Numbered from the stretch's first letter, positions 43,802 through 53,041 are shown. The stretch is 64,000 nt of DNA from Planctomycetaceae bacterium (GCA_027487485.1 JAIYDN010000095.1:31083-95082); one strand, 5' to 3'. Program-made: numbers and translations. Notes: generated by a model not told the origin, from the letters alone.

Positions 43802-46800
43802 TAGTTCGCACCTGCTGTGTCCGAGCCAGAATCAAGGGAAGCATCAGGGATAGGTACCGTCATAACAACCCCTTCGTCGCATGGTACCAACATTCCTTTG
43901 GACAGTAACAAGGGAGTACCGCTGATCGGTTCACCTATCTGAACGCGAGCGATCGTCTTGCCGGTTTCGCTCGATAGACGAATGATCTCGCCACTGGTTG
44001 TCGCAAAAAGAGTGTCGGAGCCAATCGCTTGAGGCCGCCCTACCAAGACGACTTGGCCAAGTTGTGCAGCCCAAAGCTTTTTGCCGGTAGAATCGCAAGC
44101 AACCAATCCTTCGATATCGCTCAAAGCGAACACAATGTTGCTGCTCTCCCCTTGAAGCGCGTAAGGCCCCCAGGAGAATCTTCCCTCAACCGGTACCGAC
44201 GAAGTTCTTTTGAGTTCACCAGAATCAAAGAAGTCGAGCTGATCGCCAGAGGCCGTTGCTGATACCGCCACGATCACATCATTGATGATGGCTAATCTTG
44301 CTTTTAAAGGTCGGTCTAAGGGTTGGGAAGTGATTGGACGGAGCTGCTTGCCAGTCGACAGCTTGACCATGTTGCGCTTATCGTCCGCAATCACCACACT
44401 TTGTTTGTCAGATAGCATGACGGGATTCAACCATACCGGACGCTCTCCCGCCTGGACGGTTGGCTGAAACGGAGTACCGATCAACTTGCCTTTCTCGGGA
44501 TCGAGCATTGCAATTTGAGCGTTGTTCAAGGGGACCAAGACAGCCCCATTCCCCAATGCCAACGGTTCGTTCGATGGAACGCCCCCGCCAAGCTCGATCG
44601 CTACCAATCTGGATGGATTCGAAGTGCGACGGGCAGGATCGATCAACAACAATTGATTGCCATCCGCTTGATTGAGCAGCGCAATTTTGGAATCCTTGAG
44701 TACAACTGGATTGGAAAACGTTAAGGAACGTTGGTTTCGGCCGAGGTTCTCAATAGGCTCCACCGCAACTTCTCCCGAGAAGGATTTCGCATCCAAAGAG
44801 AATACCGCTCCTTGCGCTGTCGATGCAATGAAACCCTTGCCGTCCGTTCCCAACGACATCACAGGAGATGCAACATCCGTTTCCCAAATAGGCTTTCCAG
44901 TAGTTGGGTTGATCGCGCTAACGCGTGTACCCAAATTGCCTCTTACCAAGCGAGTGTAAATCACGTGATCATCCACCTTCATGGGGCGATTCGTAAATTG
45001 ATCACCATCTTCGTTAAGCCATTGGCGATTCAACTTTTGTGAAGTCACTTGAACTTGATAGTAGATAAGTCGGGTCGACGCCAACCATAAGTCATTCCCT
45101 GCCATCAATGGCCACGTGGTCTTAGGTGTTGTTTCGTTACCGACCAAGCTAACCAACTTGAATACTCGGTCATTTGCATTGGATGGCTCGACATCCAGAA
45201 TCGAAACTTCACCAAGATTTGTCGCAACCGCCAATCGCCTTCCGTCCACCTGCGGTTCCACAACCACGTGACCGCGGAAGATCACCGGGTTTTGAGCCGG
45301 TGTCAGCCCCAAACCTTCCTCGTCGGTATTGAAGACTCGCATCGTGCAAAAGTCCGTGCCATCGTTCTCAAACAAAATCAGATGGTTCAAAATCCAGATC
45401 GGCGGAACCGCAATCGTAGACGGATTATGCCCCAGATAAACGACTTCGTCGCATTGGCCGCTGGCACGCGAAACCACGTACAAATTGGAGTGATCCCCGA
45501 CTAGATAACGCTTTTTCTTGCCAGGTGATCCGCCGAGTCCGATATCAATCGCTTGGGGATACTTTTTACCCCATCGGCTTTGACCGGTCACGGCATCAAT
45601 ACAAAACACGTCACCACTTCGGGCCGCAACGAAAATGTCGTCACCGTCGATCAATGGTTCCACGATCCGTCCTGGAATGGTTGCCTCCCAAAGTACCGAT
45701 CCATCCGCTGCCGCAAGTCTTTTTAGCAACCCCTGCTCCTGCACATAGACCAAGACGTCACTCTCGTCGGTGGTATTCATCCGTTTGGGGGAACCTGTCC
45801 AATCGCGTCCAATATGATGACGCCAAAGAACCCTGCCGTTGCCAGCATTCATGGCCACCACAGAACCTGCAACACGAAGGTAAATCGTAGAGCCCGATTC
45901 ACCGTCGGTACCACTGATGGTTCGTCCAGCCAAAATAGCTTTGTTGGTGGCCCGCTTGGTGACGATCTCGTTGTTGACCGTAGGCATCGCCGACGATGCT
46001 GTGACCAAGCCTAGTTGTATTTTAGTTGCTTCGCTAAGCAGTTCCCCAAGCTTGGAATCCGAAGAAAGTTGAGGGTACTTTCGCACCAAAGTACGCCGCA
46101 AATCATAGGTCTTCGAGACATCCTTTGCCTCGACCGAAGTTTTCATGGCCGCAAGCGTCGATGCCAAATCTTCCCCACGCGTAATTTCCCGAAGCAAGCG
46201 ATTCTGATTCTCTTCGATCTGACGAATTCGAAGTTCGTTTTGCGTTCGTTCTTGAGTTCCAACATACCTAGGGTCTCGAATCAGTTCCAACTGCTGATCC
46301 ATTTTCGTGATCAGTTCTTTTCGATCTCCGATCGAGTCGGTGTTTTCAATCTTTGCAACGAATTTTTCGGAGATCCTCAAAAGCGTGTCCGTAACATCGC
46401 CACGAAGTTCGTTCAGTCCTGATTCGTTTGCAATTCCAGGCAATACGTCTTGGCAAGTTTTAAGAGCAACATTCGGATCAGCTGCTTTCTCTGCATCTTG
46501 CCGGATTTTTGCAAGGCCCGCAAATACTTTGGATTTAGAAGATCGTGTGTCGCTGGCGTAGTTTGCTGCGAAATCGCCAAAGGACTTGCTGGCTTTCTCA
46601 TAATCTCTAGCTTTGTAAGCATCCTCGGCTCGGGTGAACGCCTCGTCCGCAGAACCCTTCATCAGCCAGCCCACCAACGGGACCAAGAGAATCAATAGAA
46701 GCAAAAGAATGAATGCATAGCCAATGATCCGAAACGATTCCCAAGCACTGCGGGATTTCACCTTCGAATCGCGGACAACTCGCTTCGGTTGATCCTCTAA

Positions 46801-47229
46801 CGGTGCATCCGAACCGAAGCCTGCTGAACCTTTGGCGGATGGCGTCGATTTAGGTTCGGCAATGTCGACGATCTCGACTTCATCGATCCCATTCTTGAGG
46901 ACTTCGACCACCTCGACTTCGTCCTCTATGTCATCCGGAAGCAGATCTTCTACGGAATCATGCTCCGATGGTGCGGTTTCCAGTGGACGCCCGCCCCGTA
47001 AAGCCATGGAGGGATCGGGACGGCTATCACCCAAGGATTCGTTTAGCTCGGTAACCAACTTAGTCGCTTGAAAGCGAGTGAGTTGACCGTTTTCGACCAA
47101 AAGCTTTGCGATAGCCTCAGGCGTAATACGACCTTTGGTCTGTTCGACCTGGCGATGTAACTCAGCGATGATTTCTGGATCGAGCAAGCCTCGGCTTTCC
47201 AGAAGTGCTATGAACTGCGACGCTGCCAT
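43801..47229 (-). CDS. Membrane-anchored PQQ-type beta-propeller protein with helical stalk
   Basis: The 1142-residue protein has four parts. Residues 1-62 are a small helical module ending LVENGQLTRFQATKL, like the LTxFQA module at the N-terminus of planctomycete Ser/Thr kinases. Residues 63-160 are acidic and low-complexity. One membrane helix follows at 167-190. Residues 195-460 are helical (TPR-like, then coiled), and 470-1142 are PQQ/WD40-like blades (RVLWRHHIG, DAVTGQSRWGKK, NPTTGKPIWE). The first part is predicted cytoplasmic and the rest periplasmic. It lies 3 nt after ExbD2. Topology suggests a TolA-like stalk carrying a TolB-like propeller. Confidence 0.82.
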   Translation of the reverse strand: MAASQFIALLESRGLLDPEIIAELHRQVEQTKGRITPEAIAKLLVENGQLTRFQATKLVTELNESLGDSRPDPSMALRGGRPLETAPSEHDSVEDLLPDDIEDEVEVVEVLKNGIDEVEIVDIAEPKSTPSAKGSAGFGSDAPLEDQPKRVVRDSKVKSRSAWESFRIIGYAFILLLLLILLVPLVGWLMKGSADEAFTRAEDAYKARDYEKASKSFGDFAANYASDTRSSKSKVFAGLAKIRQDAEKAADPNVALKTCQDVLPGIANESGLNELRGDVTDTLLRISEKFVAKIENTDSIGDRKELITKMDQQLELIRDPRYVGTQERTQNELRIRQIEENQNRLLREITRGEDLASTLAAMKTSVEAKDVSKTYDLRRTLVRKYPQLSSDSKLGELLSEATKIQLGLVTASSAMPTVNNEIVTKRATNKAILAGRTISGTDGESGSTIYLRVAGSVVAMNAGNGRVLWRHHIGRDWTGSPKRMNTTDESDVLVYVQEQGLLKRLAAADGSVLWEATIPGRIVEPLIDGDDIFVAARSGDVFCIDAVTGQSRWGKKYPQAIDIGLGGSPGKKKRYLVGDHSNLYVVSRASGQCDEVVYLGHNPSTIAVPPIWILNHLILFENDGTDFCTMRVFNTDEEGLGLTPAQNPVIFRGHVVVEPQVDGRRLAVATNLGEVSILDVEPSNANDRVFKLVSLVGNETTPKTTWPLMAGNDLWLASTRLIYYQVQVTSQKLNRQWLNEDGDQFTNRPMKVDDHVIYTRLVRGNLGTRVSAINPTTGKPIWETDVASPVMSLGTDGKGFIASTAQGAVFSLDAKSFSGEVAVEPIENLGRNQRSLTFSNPVVLKDSKIALLNQADGNQLLLIDPARRTSNPSRLVAIELGGGVPSNEPLALGNGAVLVPLNNAQIAMLDPEKGKLIGTPFQPTVQAGERPVWLNPVMLSDKQSVVIADDKRNMVKLSTGKQLRPITSQPLDRPLKARLAIINDVIVAVSATASGDQLDFFDSGELKRTSSVPVEGRFSWGPYALQGESSNIVFALSDIEGLVACDSTGKKLWAAQLGQVVLVGRPQAIGSDTLFATTSGEIIRLSSETGKTIARVQIGEPISGTPLLLSKGMLVPCDEGVVMTVPIPDASLDSGSDTAGAN

Positions 47230-47232
47230 CGT

Positions 47233-48093
47233 TTAATCAAACTCCTCAACCACGGTAACTTGAAAACTACTAAACCCTTTGTCGCGCCCAGCATCCAAAG
47301 CCGCAATCACAGCGGCGTGAATCGAATCCACATGGGCTTCTACGGCCATCTTCAATGCATCATCATTTGCCCCCGTCACGATCTCGCGACGAGCGTCGTC
47401 CAATGCCATCAACAAGTCTTGCTTGCTGCTCGCTTGCCGGTCTTCGCCACCAGGCAAGATGATGGTGTACGCATTGAACTCGTCAACTTGAACTCGAACT
47501 GTGTCCAAAACTTTGTCGGGCTCTTCCTTCTGCTGTGCAGATGGTTTGTCCGACATCGAGGGTGGTTCTTCGATGACCTTCTCGCTCGAAAACGATGCCG
47601 TGATCATGAAGAAAATCAACAATAGGAATGTCACGTCCACCATGGGCGTCATATCCATATCGTCTTTAGGAAGTTCCTTCTTAGGAAAGGTAATTTCCTG
47701 GACTTCCTCCTCATCATCGCCTTCAGCGATTGATCCGCTTCCGTCCCGATCGTTACCCTCAAACCCAGTTGTAGCTGCCAAGGATCGGCGGAATTTTTGA
47801 ATTGCTTCCGCCCGTTCGTCGACGTCCGCCACCGAATTGCTTTCCACGTCACTGATTTCTTGATCGCCAAGCTCGATCGCTTCCACCATTTCAGGTTCAT
47901 CAACAAGTTCAATCGATTCCACCAAATCCTGATCGGCAATATCCTGATCGGCCAAATCCTGACCGGGCGAGGTGGCTTGCGGAGCGACCTCAATCATGGC
48001 ATCGCAGGAAGGGCATCGAATCGATCGACCGGCTAACCGGTCGTGAACCGAGTGCTGCGTGTTGCAGGCAGTGCAATAAATGCGAATGGACAT
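47233..48093 (-). CDS. ExbD/TolR-family protein with N-terminal zinc ribbon
   Basis: The 286-residue protein starts with a CxxC-x16-CxxC zinc ribbon (C7, C10, C27, C30), then an acidic stretch of about 100 residues with QDLADQDIAD-type repeats. The ExbD core follows: MDMTPMVDVTFLLLIFFMI with the essential proton-path Asp, and a C-terminal periplasmic domain. Ordinary ExbD proteins are about 140 residues and lack the ribbon. The N-terminal part should lie in the cytoplasm. It overlaps the other ExbD gene by TAATG, so two different ExbD chains may assemble with one ExbB pentamer. Confidence 0.85.
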   Translation of the reverse strand: MSIRIYCTACNTQHSVHDRLAGRSIRCPSCDAMIEVAPQATSPGQDLADQDIADQDLVESIELVDEPEMVEAIELGDQEISDVESNSVADVDERAEAIQKFRRSLAATTGFEGNDRDGSGSIAEGDDEEEVQEITFPKKELPKDDMDMTPMVDVTFLLLIFFMITASFSSEKVIEEPPSMSDKPSAQQKEEPDKVLDTVRVQVDEFNAYTIILPGGEDRQASSKQDLLMALDDARREIVTGANDDALKMAVEAHVDSIHAAVIAALDAGRDKGFSSFQVTVVEEFD

Positions 48094-48602
48094 TAGCTGG
48101 ACTCCGATACGGCAATATTAAGCATCTTGCCCTCTTCGAGAATCTCAGAAACCACTTGCTTGACTTTTTTCATTTGGCCCGAAGTGACATTCCCTTCCGC
48201 CCGAATAAGCACTTCGGTTTTTCTTCCGGATTCCAGTTCCAGCAATAGATATTCTTCAATCTCTGCGGCTTGCTGCTCAGGATCTTCCGCAAACACGGAA
48301 CCGTCGGCACGAGCGACGATCGGGGTGTCGCCAGCCCCTCGGGTGACAAGTAGGGTAACGCAGATCTTGGAGGAAACGCTGCTTCCATTCTTAGCTGGTG
48401 GAACATCATACGTTTTCTCGCCGGTCATCTTCGAGGTGAGAATAAAGAAGATGAGCAACAGAAACGTTAAGTCGATCATGGGTGTAATGTCCATCTCATC
48501 GTCCATGATTGGACGCGGAGGAAGTGAAACCTGTTCCGGTTCCGAGTCCTCGGCTTCAAAATGGATACCTGGGTCGTCTTCCAGCGTCGCATCAGTGCTC
48601 AC
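48093..48602 (-). CDS. ExbD/TolR-family biopolymer transport protein
   Basis: The 169-residue protein has an acidic cytoplasmic N-terminus of about 45 residues, one helix with the proton-path Asp in MDITPMIDLTFLLLIFFIL, and a periplasmic domain ending in an RAEGNVTSGQMKKV-type segment. It starts at a GTG preceded by a GAAGG ribosome binding site. It lies 35 nt after the ExbB gene and overlaps the second ExbD gene by one base (TAATG). Confidence 0.9.
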   Translation of the reverse strand: MSTDATLEDDPGIHFEAEDSEPEQVSLPPRPIMDDEMDITPMIDLTFLLLIFFILTSKMTGEKTYDVPPAKNGSSVSSKICVTLLVTRGAGDTPIVARADGSVFAEDPEQQAAEIEEYLLLELESGRKTEVLIRAEGNVTSGQMKKVKQVVSEILEEGKMLNIAVSESS

Positions 48603-48637
48603 GTGGGGCTACCTTCGATTCTTGGGTGACGGGACGA

Positions 48638-49300
48638 TTAATTGCCAGAACGGCCGCTACGTTCAATCTTTGCTAGCCCAATTTTGTAGGCTTCAAGAAC
48701 TCGTGCCAACCCCGACCCAACAAGATCCTGCATGTGCCGAATACGGTTGTGAATACTCGCCATTGCCATTACCAGAGGAATCGCAATGGTCAATCCAATC
48801 GCAGTCGTTTCCAGTGCAACTCGAATATCACCCGCCAGCTCGGACGGACTAACATTCGTTGCAGAAGCTAGCTTCCCGAACGCCCCCATCATCCCCACCA
48901 CGGTTCCGAACAATCCTAACATCGGCGCTGTTTTGATAACCGTAATAATCCAAGCGATGCTGTAGTCTAATTCAGCGATGACGTCGCGTTGGAAGCGGTC
49001 GAGCGTCATCTGGCGAACCTTGTTAAAGCCAAAAACTTTATTCTTGCATGCAAAGGTCACCATCATTGGTAATGCTCTTGCTTCCCCTTCGCAGGCCTTC
49101 AGCACCGCATCAAAATCGCCTCGTTTGAGGTCAGGCTCAATGGATTCAACAAATTTATCCTGGGCGTCTTCCGTTTTGAATCTCTTGCGATTGACGCGGG
49201 TCATCACCAAAACCACAAAATACGCGCCCCATAGAGCGACCGCAGCGAGAGCGCCGTAAGAGGCCTGACCAACAAGATTAAAAACGGCGCTTGCATCCAT
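48638..49300 (-). CDS. MotA/TolQ/ExbB proton channel family protein
   Basis: The 220-residue protein has three hydrophobic segments in the ExbB pattern: one near the N-terminus (YGALAAVALWGAYFVVLVM), then TAPMLGLFGTVVGMMGAF, then a third ending TTAIGLTIAIPLVMA. The conserved Thr of the third helix lines the channel. It is the stator that couples the proton gradient to ExbD motion. The ATG at 49300 is preferred to a TTG two codons upstream. It is the first gene of the minus-strand operon ending at 38420. Confidence 0.92.
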   Translation of the reverse strand: MDASAVFNLVGQASYGALAAVALWGAYFVVLVMTRVNRKRFKTEDAQDKFVESIEPDLKRGDFDAVLKACEGEARALPMMVTFACKNKVFGFNKVRQMTLDRFQRDVIAELDYSIAWIITVIKTAPMLGLFGTVVGMMGAFGKLASATNVSPSELAGDIRVALETTAIGLTIAIPLVMAMASIHNRIRHMQDLVGSGLARVLEAYKIGLAKIERSGRSGN

Positions 49301-49658
49301 GGACAATGGGTTCCCAGCGAGAAAAGGTAGAAAAGCTTTGTTAAAAGTGCAAATTCTTCAGCTTGGGAAAGCGCGTCATTGCACTTCGTTACAAACCCAA
49401 TGATAGCCAAGCAAACTCACTTTGAGGATTGGTCGCTTCAAGAATTCACTGGAATCCAACGATTTAGTTGGTTGAAGTGCTCGCCGTGCCGACTGCAATG
49501 GACCGCAGGTCTGGCTGAATTACGAACGGGTTGCCGGACATTTCTAGCCTCTTGCTGGTTCTTGATTGCTTCGATCTTGGTAAAGTACTGGACTGTTCCG
49601 GAGGGCAGACTGCCACTGTTGCTTATTCATCGTTCAGGAGTCCTCCCTAAACTCCGAT
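49301..49658. other. Gap upstream of the ExbB operon; no convincing gene
   Basis: This 358-bp stretch should hold the operon promoter. I found no clear -35/-10 pair or Fur box, and no inverted repeat. A plus-strand frame of 150 codons starts at 49379 but runs into the end of the MFS gene on the other strand and has no recognisable protein pattern. Confidence 0.5.
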
Positions 49659-50882
49659 TCATCGCGTTTCGTCTTGCTCCCTTTTCGCGTCCGTGCCCCT
49701 GTAGCTTGCTGAAAAGTAGACCAGTACGACCACAACGACACCGCAAAGCAATCCCCAATACACGCTCCATTCAGTCCCGCTTTTCGTGGTGCAAAATGCC
49801 AGCCATGCCCCGCACCCCAGGTACCCCGTAAGGTTTCCAATCCCCGCGGTCATCATCGCCAGTAAAGCCTGAGCTCTAGTTCGCCAGTGGGGGTCAATGC
49901 GTTCAGCCAAATAGATTTGCATGCTGATGTAGGTAAAGGTGAATGCAACACCATGCAACGAAAGCCCCAGCAAAACCATCCACTTGGAATCGGTTGCGTA
50001 AAGCAAGTACCGTAGCACGCCAAAACCGATCCCTGCTGAGACAACCCATTTGAACTTCCAACGCTGCAGAATGCCGCCGATGCAAACCAGGGCCACTACT
50101 TCGGAAATTTGCCCCACCGACATCCACGCGCTGACTCGCTGCAACCCGAGATCCGCCAAATGAGGTGGAGTAAAAGGATAGAAGGCCGCGAAGGGGACGG
50201 CCACCAGCGCCGAAGTAATAAAAACCACTCGATGATTGTGATTCTTCAATAAGGAAAGTGCGTCCCAACCAAACCGTTCTCGCAACGTCAGCTTTTGGGC
50301 CGTTCCGGCGGAAGTGAATTCGTGCGAGAGCCTGACAGTGAATGCCGCCAGTAGGCACCACAGTATGCCACTGAGCAAGAATGCTCTGGGGCTAGCATCC
50401 AAAGAGAACATACTGACAGTCCAACAGCCCGCCATCCAGCCAATCGTGCCTAGCGCACGCACTGTTCCAAACTGACGCTGGGAACCTACCAGTTGTGAGA
50501 AGACAATGGAACCCGCCAAGCTCGAGGTCGGGCTACAAAACAAAGCTTGAAGTTGAATCAACAGCAAGACCGACCAACCGGACCATCGGGACTCGATTGC
50601 ATATGCAATCAAACTGACGGTCGCAGCGGTAGCGATACTGATCCAACGCAAGACTTTGGCCGGCGGAACCGAACGATCCGCCATCGCACCAAAAAACAAA
50701 GGTGACAGCATTGCGGCCACCGCAGAGGCAGCAAATGCCATCGACTTGATGGAACCTAGATCTGCCTTGTCCAAAACGATTCCCAGCGGCACGAACCACG
50801 AAGCCAATGCCATTCCATGCAGAAACAACAGGGCCATCAATTCAAGCTCGCCCTTGCGTGGCAGCGTGCGGTCAAAAATCAC
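49659..50882 (-). CDS. MFS transporter, nucleoside:H+ symporter (NupG/LacY-like) type
   Basis: The 407-residue protein has about twelve helices. The opening LMALLFLHGMALASWFVPLG fits the first helix of the NupG family (FxxFFxWGxWxxPLG). The loop signature FFGAMADRSVPPAKVL replaces the usual DRxxxRK. The GTG at 50882 is preferred. It has GGAGAG seven bases upstream and gives the family length of about 400; the frame is open to 50954, and an ATG at 50837 would cut the first helix short. It points away from the ExbB operon's promoter gap in tandem. Substrate probably nucleoside or sugar. Confidence 0.82.
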   Translation of the reverse strand: MIFDRTLPRKGELELMALLFLHGMALASWFVPLGIVLDKADLGSIKSMAFAASAVAAMLSPLFFGAMADRSVPPAKVLRWISIATAATVSLIAYAIESRWSGWSVLLLIQLQALFCSPTSSLAGSIVFSQLVGSQRQFGTVRALGTIGWMAGCWTVSMFSLDASPRAFLLSGILWCLLAAFTVRLSHEFTSAGTAQKLTLRERFGWDALSLLKNHNHRVVFITSALVAVPFAAFYPFTPPHLADLGLQRVSAWMSVGQISEVVALVCIGGILQRWKFKWVVSAGIGFGVLRYLLYATDSKWMVLLGLSLHGVAFTFTYISMQIYLAERIDPHWRTRAQALLAMMTAGIGNLTGYLGCGAWLAFCTTKSGTEWSVYWGLLCGVVVVVLVYFSASYRGTDAKREQDETR

Positions 50883-51119
50883 TAATACTCTCTCCAGGGA
50901 TCGATCGAGGTGACATCGGCGGCGGTCGATCCGCGACCAAAACGAGTCTCCCATTCAACGAAGGCTGCCGAAAGAAGTGATCGCACGACGCGACTTCTCG
51001 CGATGGGGCAGGTTGTACCCTGCCGGTACATTTACGTCGATGCGTCACTAACTGAGCGGCCGAGTCGCGAATCGTTGAGCGAACCATTGCAAGCTTCAGA
51101 AATCATTGTTTCCAACCAC

Positions 51120-51200
51120 GGAATACACGGAACACACGGAAAAAAAATCTAAACTCCTTATGCCCTCCATTCCGTGTATTCAGTGTGTTCCGTGTATTCC
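51120..51200. repeat. Inverted repeat of the GGAATACACGGAACACACGGA type
   Basis: Arms of 21 bp at 51120-51140 and 51180-51200 are reverse complements with one mismatch. The loop is about 39 bp, and part of the arm sequence (TCCGTGTATT) is repeated again at 51171-51180. No gene lies in 50883-51526, which is a repeat cluster. Confidence 0.8.
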
Positions 51201-51232
51201 AAACTCGGTTCGTTGTTCGATAGTCGAACAGT

Positions 51233-51268
51233 GACAGTCGAAACGTGAATGACAGTCGAAACGTGAAT
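51233..51268. repeat. Perfect 18-bp tandem duplication
   Basis: GACAGTCGAAACGTGAAT occurs twice back to back, at 51233-51250 and 51251-51268. Confidence 0.85.
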
Positions 51269-51294
51269 GGCACCGATCGCAGGTTGGCATGGAG

Positions 51295-51459
51295 CTTCAC
51301 CCTCCCAGCGAAGCGGCTGGGAGGGTCGGCAATCGAGCCTAAAGCGAGATTGCCAGGGAGGGCGGGCGCAACCATTCGCTCCGGTAACAATGCGGACGCC
51401 CCTCCCCAGCCACGCTAACGCGGGCTGACCCTCCCCAAACTAGTTTGGGGAGGGTGAAG
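51295..51459. repeat. Multi-hairpin element with inverted ends CTTCACCCTCCC
   Basis: The 165-bp element ends in CTTCACCCTCCC and its exact reverse complement. Inside are a hairpin CCCTCCCAGC/GCTGGGAGGG (51300-51325), a weaker GGCAATC/GATTGCC pair, and a 26-bp perfect palindrome at 51429-51454 whose half is CCCTCCCCAAACT. It looks like a MITE or structured RNA-forming repeat. Only one copy is in this window. Confidence 0.8.
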
Positions 51460-51526
51460 TTGGTTAGTTGCCGAACAGTGATGGATCGCCGACCGACGGC
51501 GCGCTTGACTTATGAAAAAAAGAAGG

Positions 51527-52336
51527 CTATTCAGAAGCGGATCGCTTTTTGCGAATCCGAAGATTCAGCAATTCGACCCCGAGTGAGAATGCCATTGCGA
51601 AGTAAACATAGTTTTTATTGAAGTGCGTTCCAAAGCCTTCCGCCACAAGCATCACGCCAATCATCAACAGAAACGAAAGTGCGAGTACTTTGACCGACGG
51701 ATGCCTCATCACGAAGGCCGAGATGGAGCCGGAAAAGAGCATCATGACAAAAACTGAAATCATGACTGCCGCAATCATGATCGCGATGCTGTCAACCATC
51801 CCAACCGCAGTGATCACCGAGTCCAACGAAAAGACGATATCCAGTAGCGCGATTTGGATCAGCACTGCACCAAACTTGGCTGGCCGAATGGAGCTGGACA
51901 AATCGGGGTCGTCGAGCGATTCGGTCAGATGGTGAATTTCGCGGACGCTTTGGTAGATCAAAAACAATCCACCCCCAAACAAGATCAGGTCGCGGACGGA
52001 AACCTGATTGATTTCATCGGCCCCCCCTAGCATCGAATGCAGGAAGCCTGGAAGTAATTGGTCCAGCTGAAACAAAGGCTGTGTCCACGACACGATGGTT
52101 GCAATGAAACATAGCAGCAGAATGCGGAAACCCATGGCCAACCCAAGACCGATTAAACGTGCTCGTTGCTGCAGCTCTTTGGGAAGCTTGCTTGTCGCAA
52201 TCGAAATGAAGACGATGTTGTCGATGCCCAGCACAATCTCCATCGCGGATAACGCAAAGAGCGCAATGACCAACCCAATCCAACCTGCTTCGGGGTCGAT
52301 GGGCATGGATCCTGAAGCGAATAAAACCTCAGGCAT
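51527..52336 (-). CDS. TerC-family integral membrane protein
   Basis: The 269-residue protein has about seven membrane helices. The TerC signature is clear: SAMEIVLGIDNIVFISI early and LLDIVFSLDSVITAVGM later, each with an intramembrane Asp/Glu. Members are linked to tellurite resistance and to manganese export. The ATG at 52336 is preferred over a TTG at 52360. It ends beside the repeat cluster. No ter operon genes are nearby, so metal homeostasis is a better guess than tellurite resistance. Confidence 0.9.
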   Translation of the reverse strand: MPEVLFASGSMPIDPEAGWIGLVIALFALSAMEIVLGIDNIVFISIATSKLPKELQQRARLIGLGLAMGFRILLLCFIATIVSWTQPLFQLDQLLPGFLHSMLGGADEINQVSVRDLILFGGGLFLIYQSVREIHHLTESLDDPDLSSSIRPAKFGAVLIQIALLDIVFSLDSVITAVGMVDSIAIMIAAVMISVFVMMLFSGSISAFVMRHPSVKVLALSFLLMIGVMLVAEGFGTHFNKNYVYFAMAFSLGVELLNLRIRKKRSASE

Positions 52337-52467
52337 AAAAAGCAAAGGCAGCGTATTCAAGAATGGACTTTCTGTCGTTTTCAGATTCGGATCAAGTTGG
52401 ACAAACTAAAGAACGGGTATTGCACGCTAGAACGCGAGGGCTGAATCGCAAGAGGGCAAAGACTTCA

Positions 52468-52839
52468 TCAGCTATCGATGTCTTCCGCAGGGCGAACGCT
52501 GCGATTCAACCATCGCCGAACGGGCCCGCGAATCTTGGCTAGTGCATCCATGCGTTGGCTGGCAGCAACCCCGAGGCGGTCGGTGATTCGATCGAGAACC
52601 ACATCCACGTTTTCGTCGATGTCTTCTAAGACGAGCGAGTCTTGATGTTGGATTTGAACCACAATGCGGCAAGCCTTGTCGACTCCACCTAAAAAGGGCC
52701 CGTTGGTATCGATTAGATAAACACTAACACGAACGATATCGTCCTCCATACGATCTAGCGCAAGATCAAGCTTTTGCGAGGCTTTAAGCTTGATTGTCTC
52801 GGTAAGATCAATCCCTTGTGTATGAATGCAAAGCTGCAT
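52468..52839 (-). CDS. HPF/RaiA-like ribosome-associated protein, copy 1
   Basis: The 123-residue protein has the beta-alpha-beta-beta-beta-alpha pattern of the ribosome hibernation factor family. It carries the clade-specific TNGPFLGGVDKACRI segment where the second paralogue has VNGPKKGIDKSLRI. It lacks the long-HPF C-terminal dimerisation domain and ends in an Arg-rich tail (RIRGPVRRWLNR... split by other residues). The ATG at 52839 follows the family start. It is separated from the LysR gene by 202 bp. Confidence 0.75.
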   Translation of the reverse strand: MQLCIHTQGIDLTETIKLKASQKLDLALDRMEDDIVRVSVYLIDTNGPFLGGVDKACRIVVQIQHQDSLVLEDIDENVDVVLDRITDRLGVAASQRMDALAKIRGPVRRWLNRSVRPAEDIDS

Positions 52840-53041
52840 GATAGAGTTCCAATCGGTTCAAAAGGTCTTGGTGGGAAACGTGTTGAGCTCGCATCGCCGA
52901 ATGGCAATTCGATAGGCTATAATACGACCGTTGAAGCGTTTGGTAAGAACAAATAAAAGACAAAGTTCATTTGGTTTTTTCAAACAGTCAGTCGCAATGC
53001 ATTAGGCAGTGGAATTCGTGCCCGTCGCGTCGGTGTGACTT

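Noticed and set aside
49379..49831. 150-codon plus-strand frame in the ExbB promoter gap
   Set aside because: It overlaps the MFS gene on the other strand and has no recognisable domain or good ribosome binding site.
52918..52923. Perfect TATAAT on the plus strand
   Set aside because: No -35 at the right distance and no plus-strand gene starts downstream.
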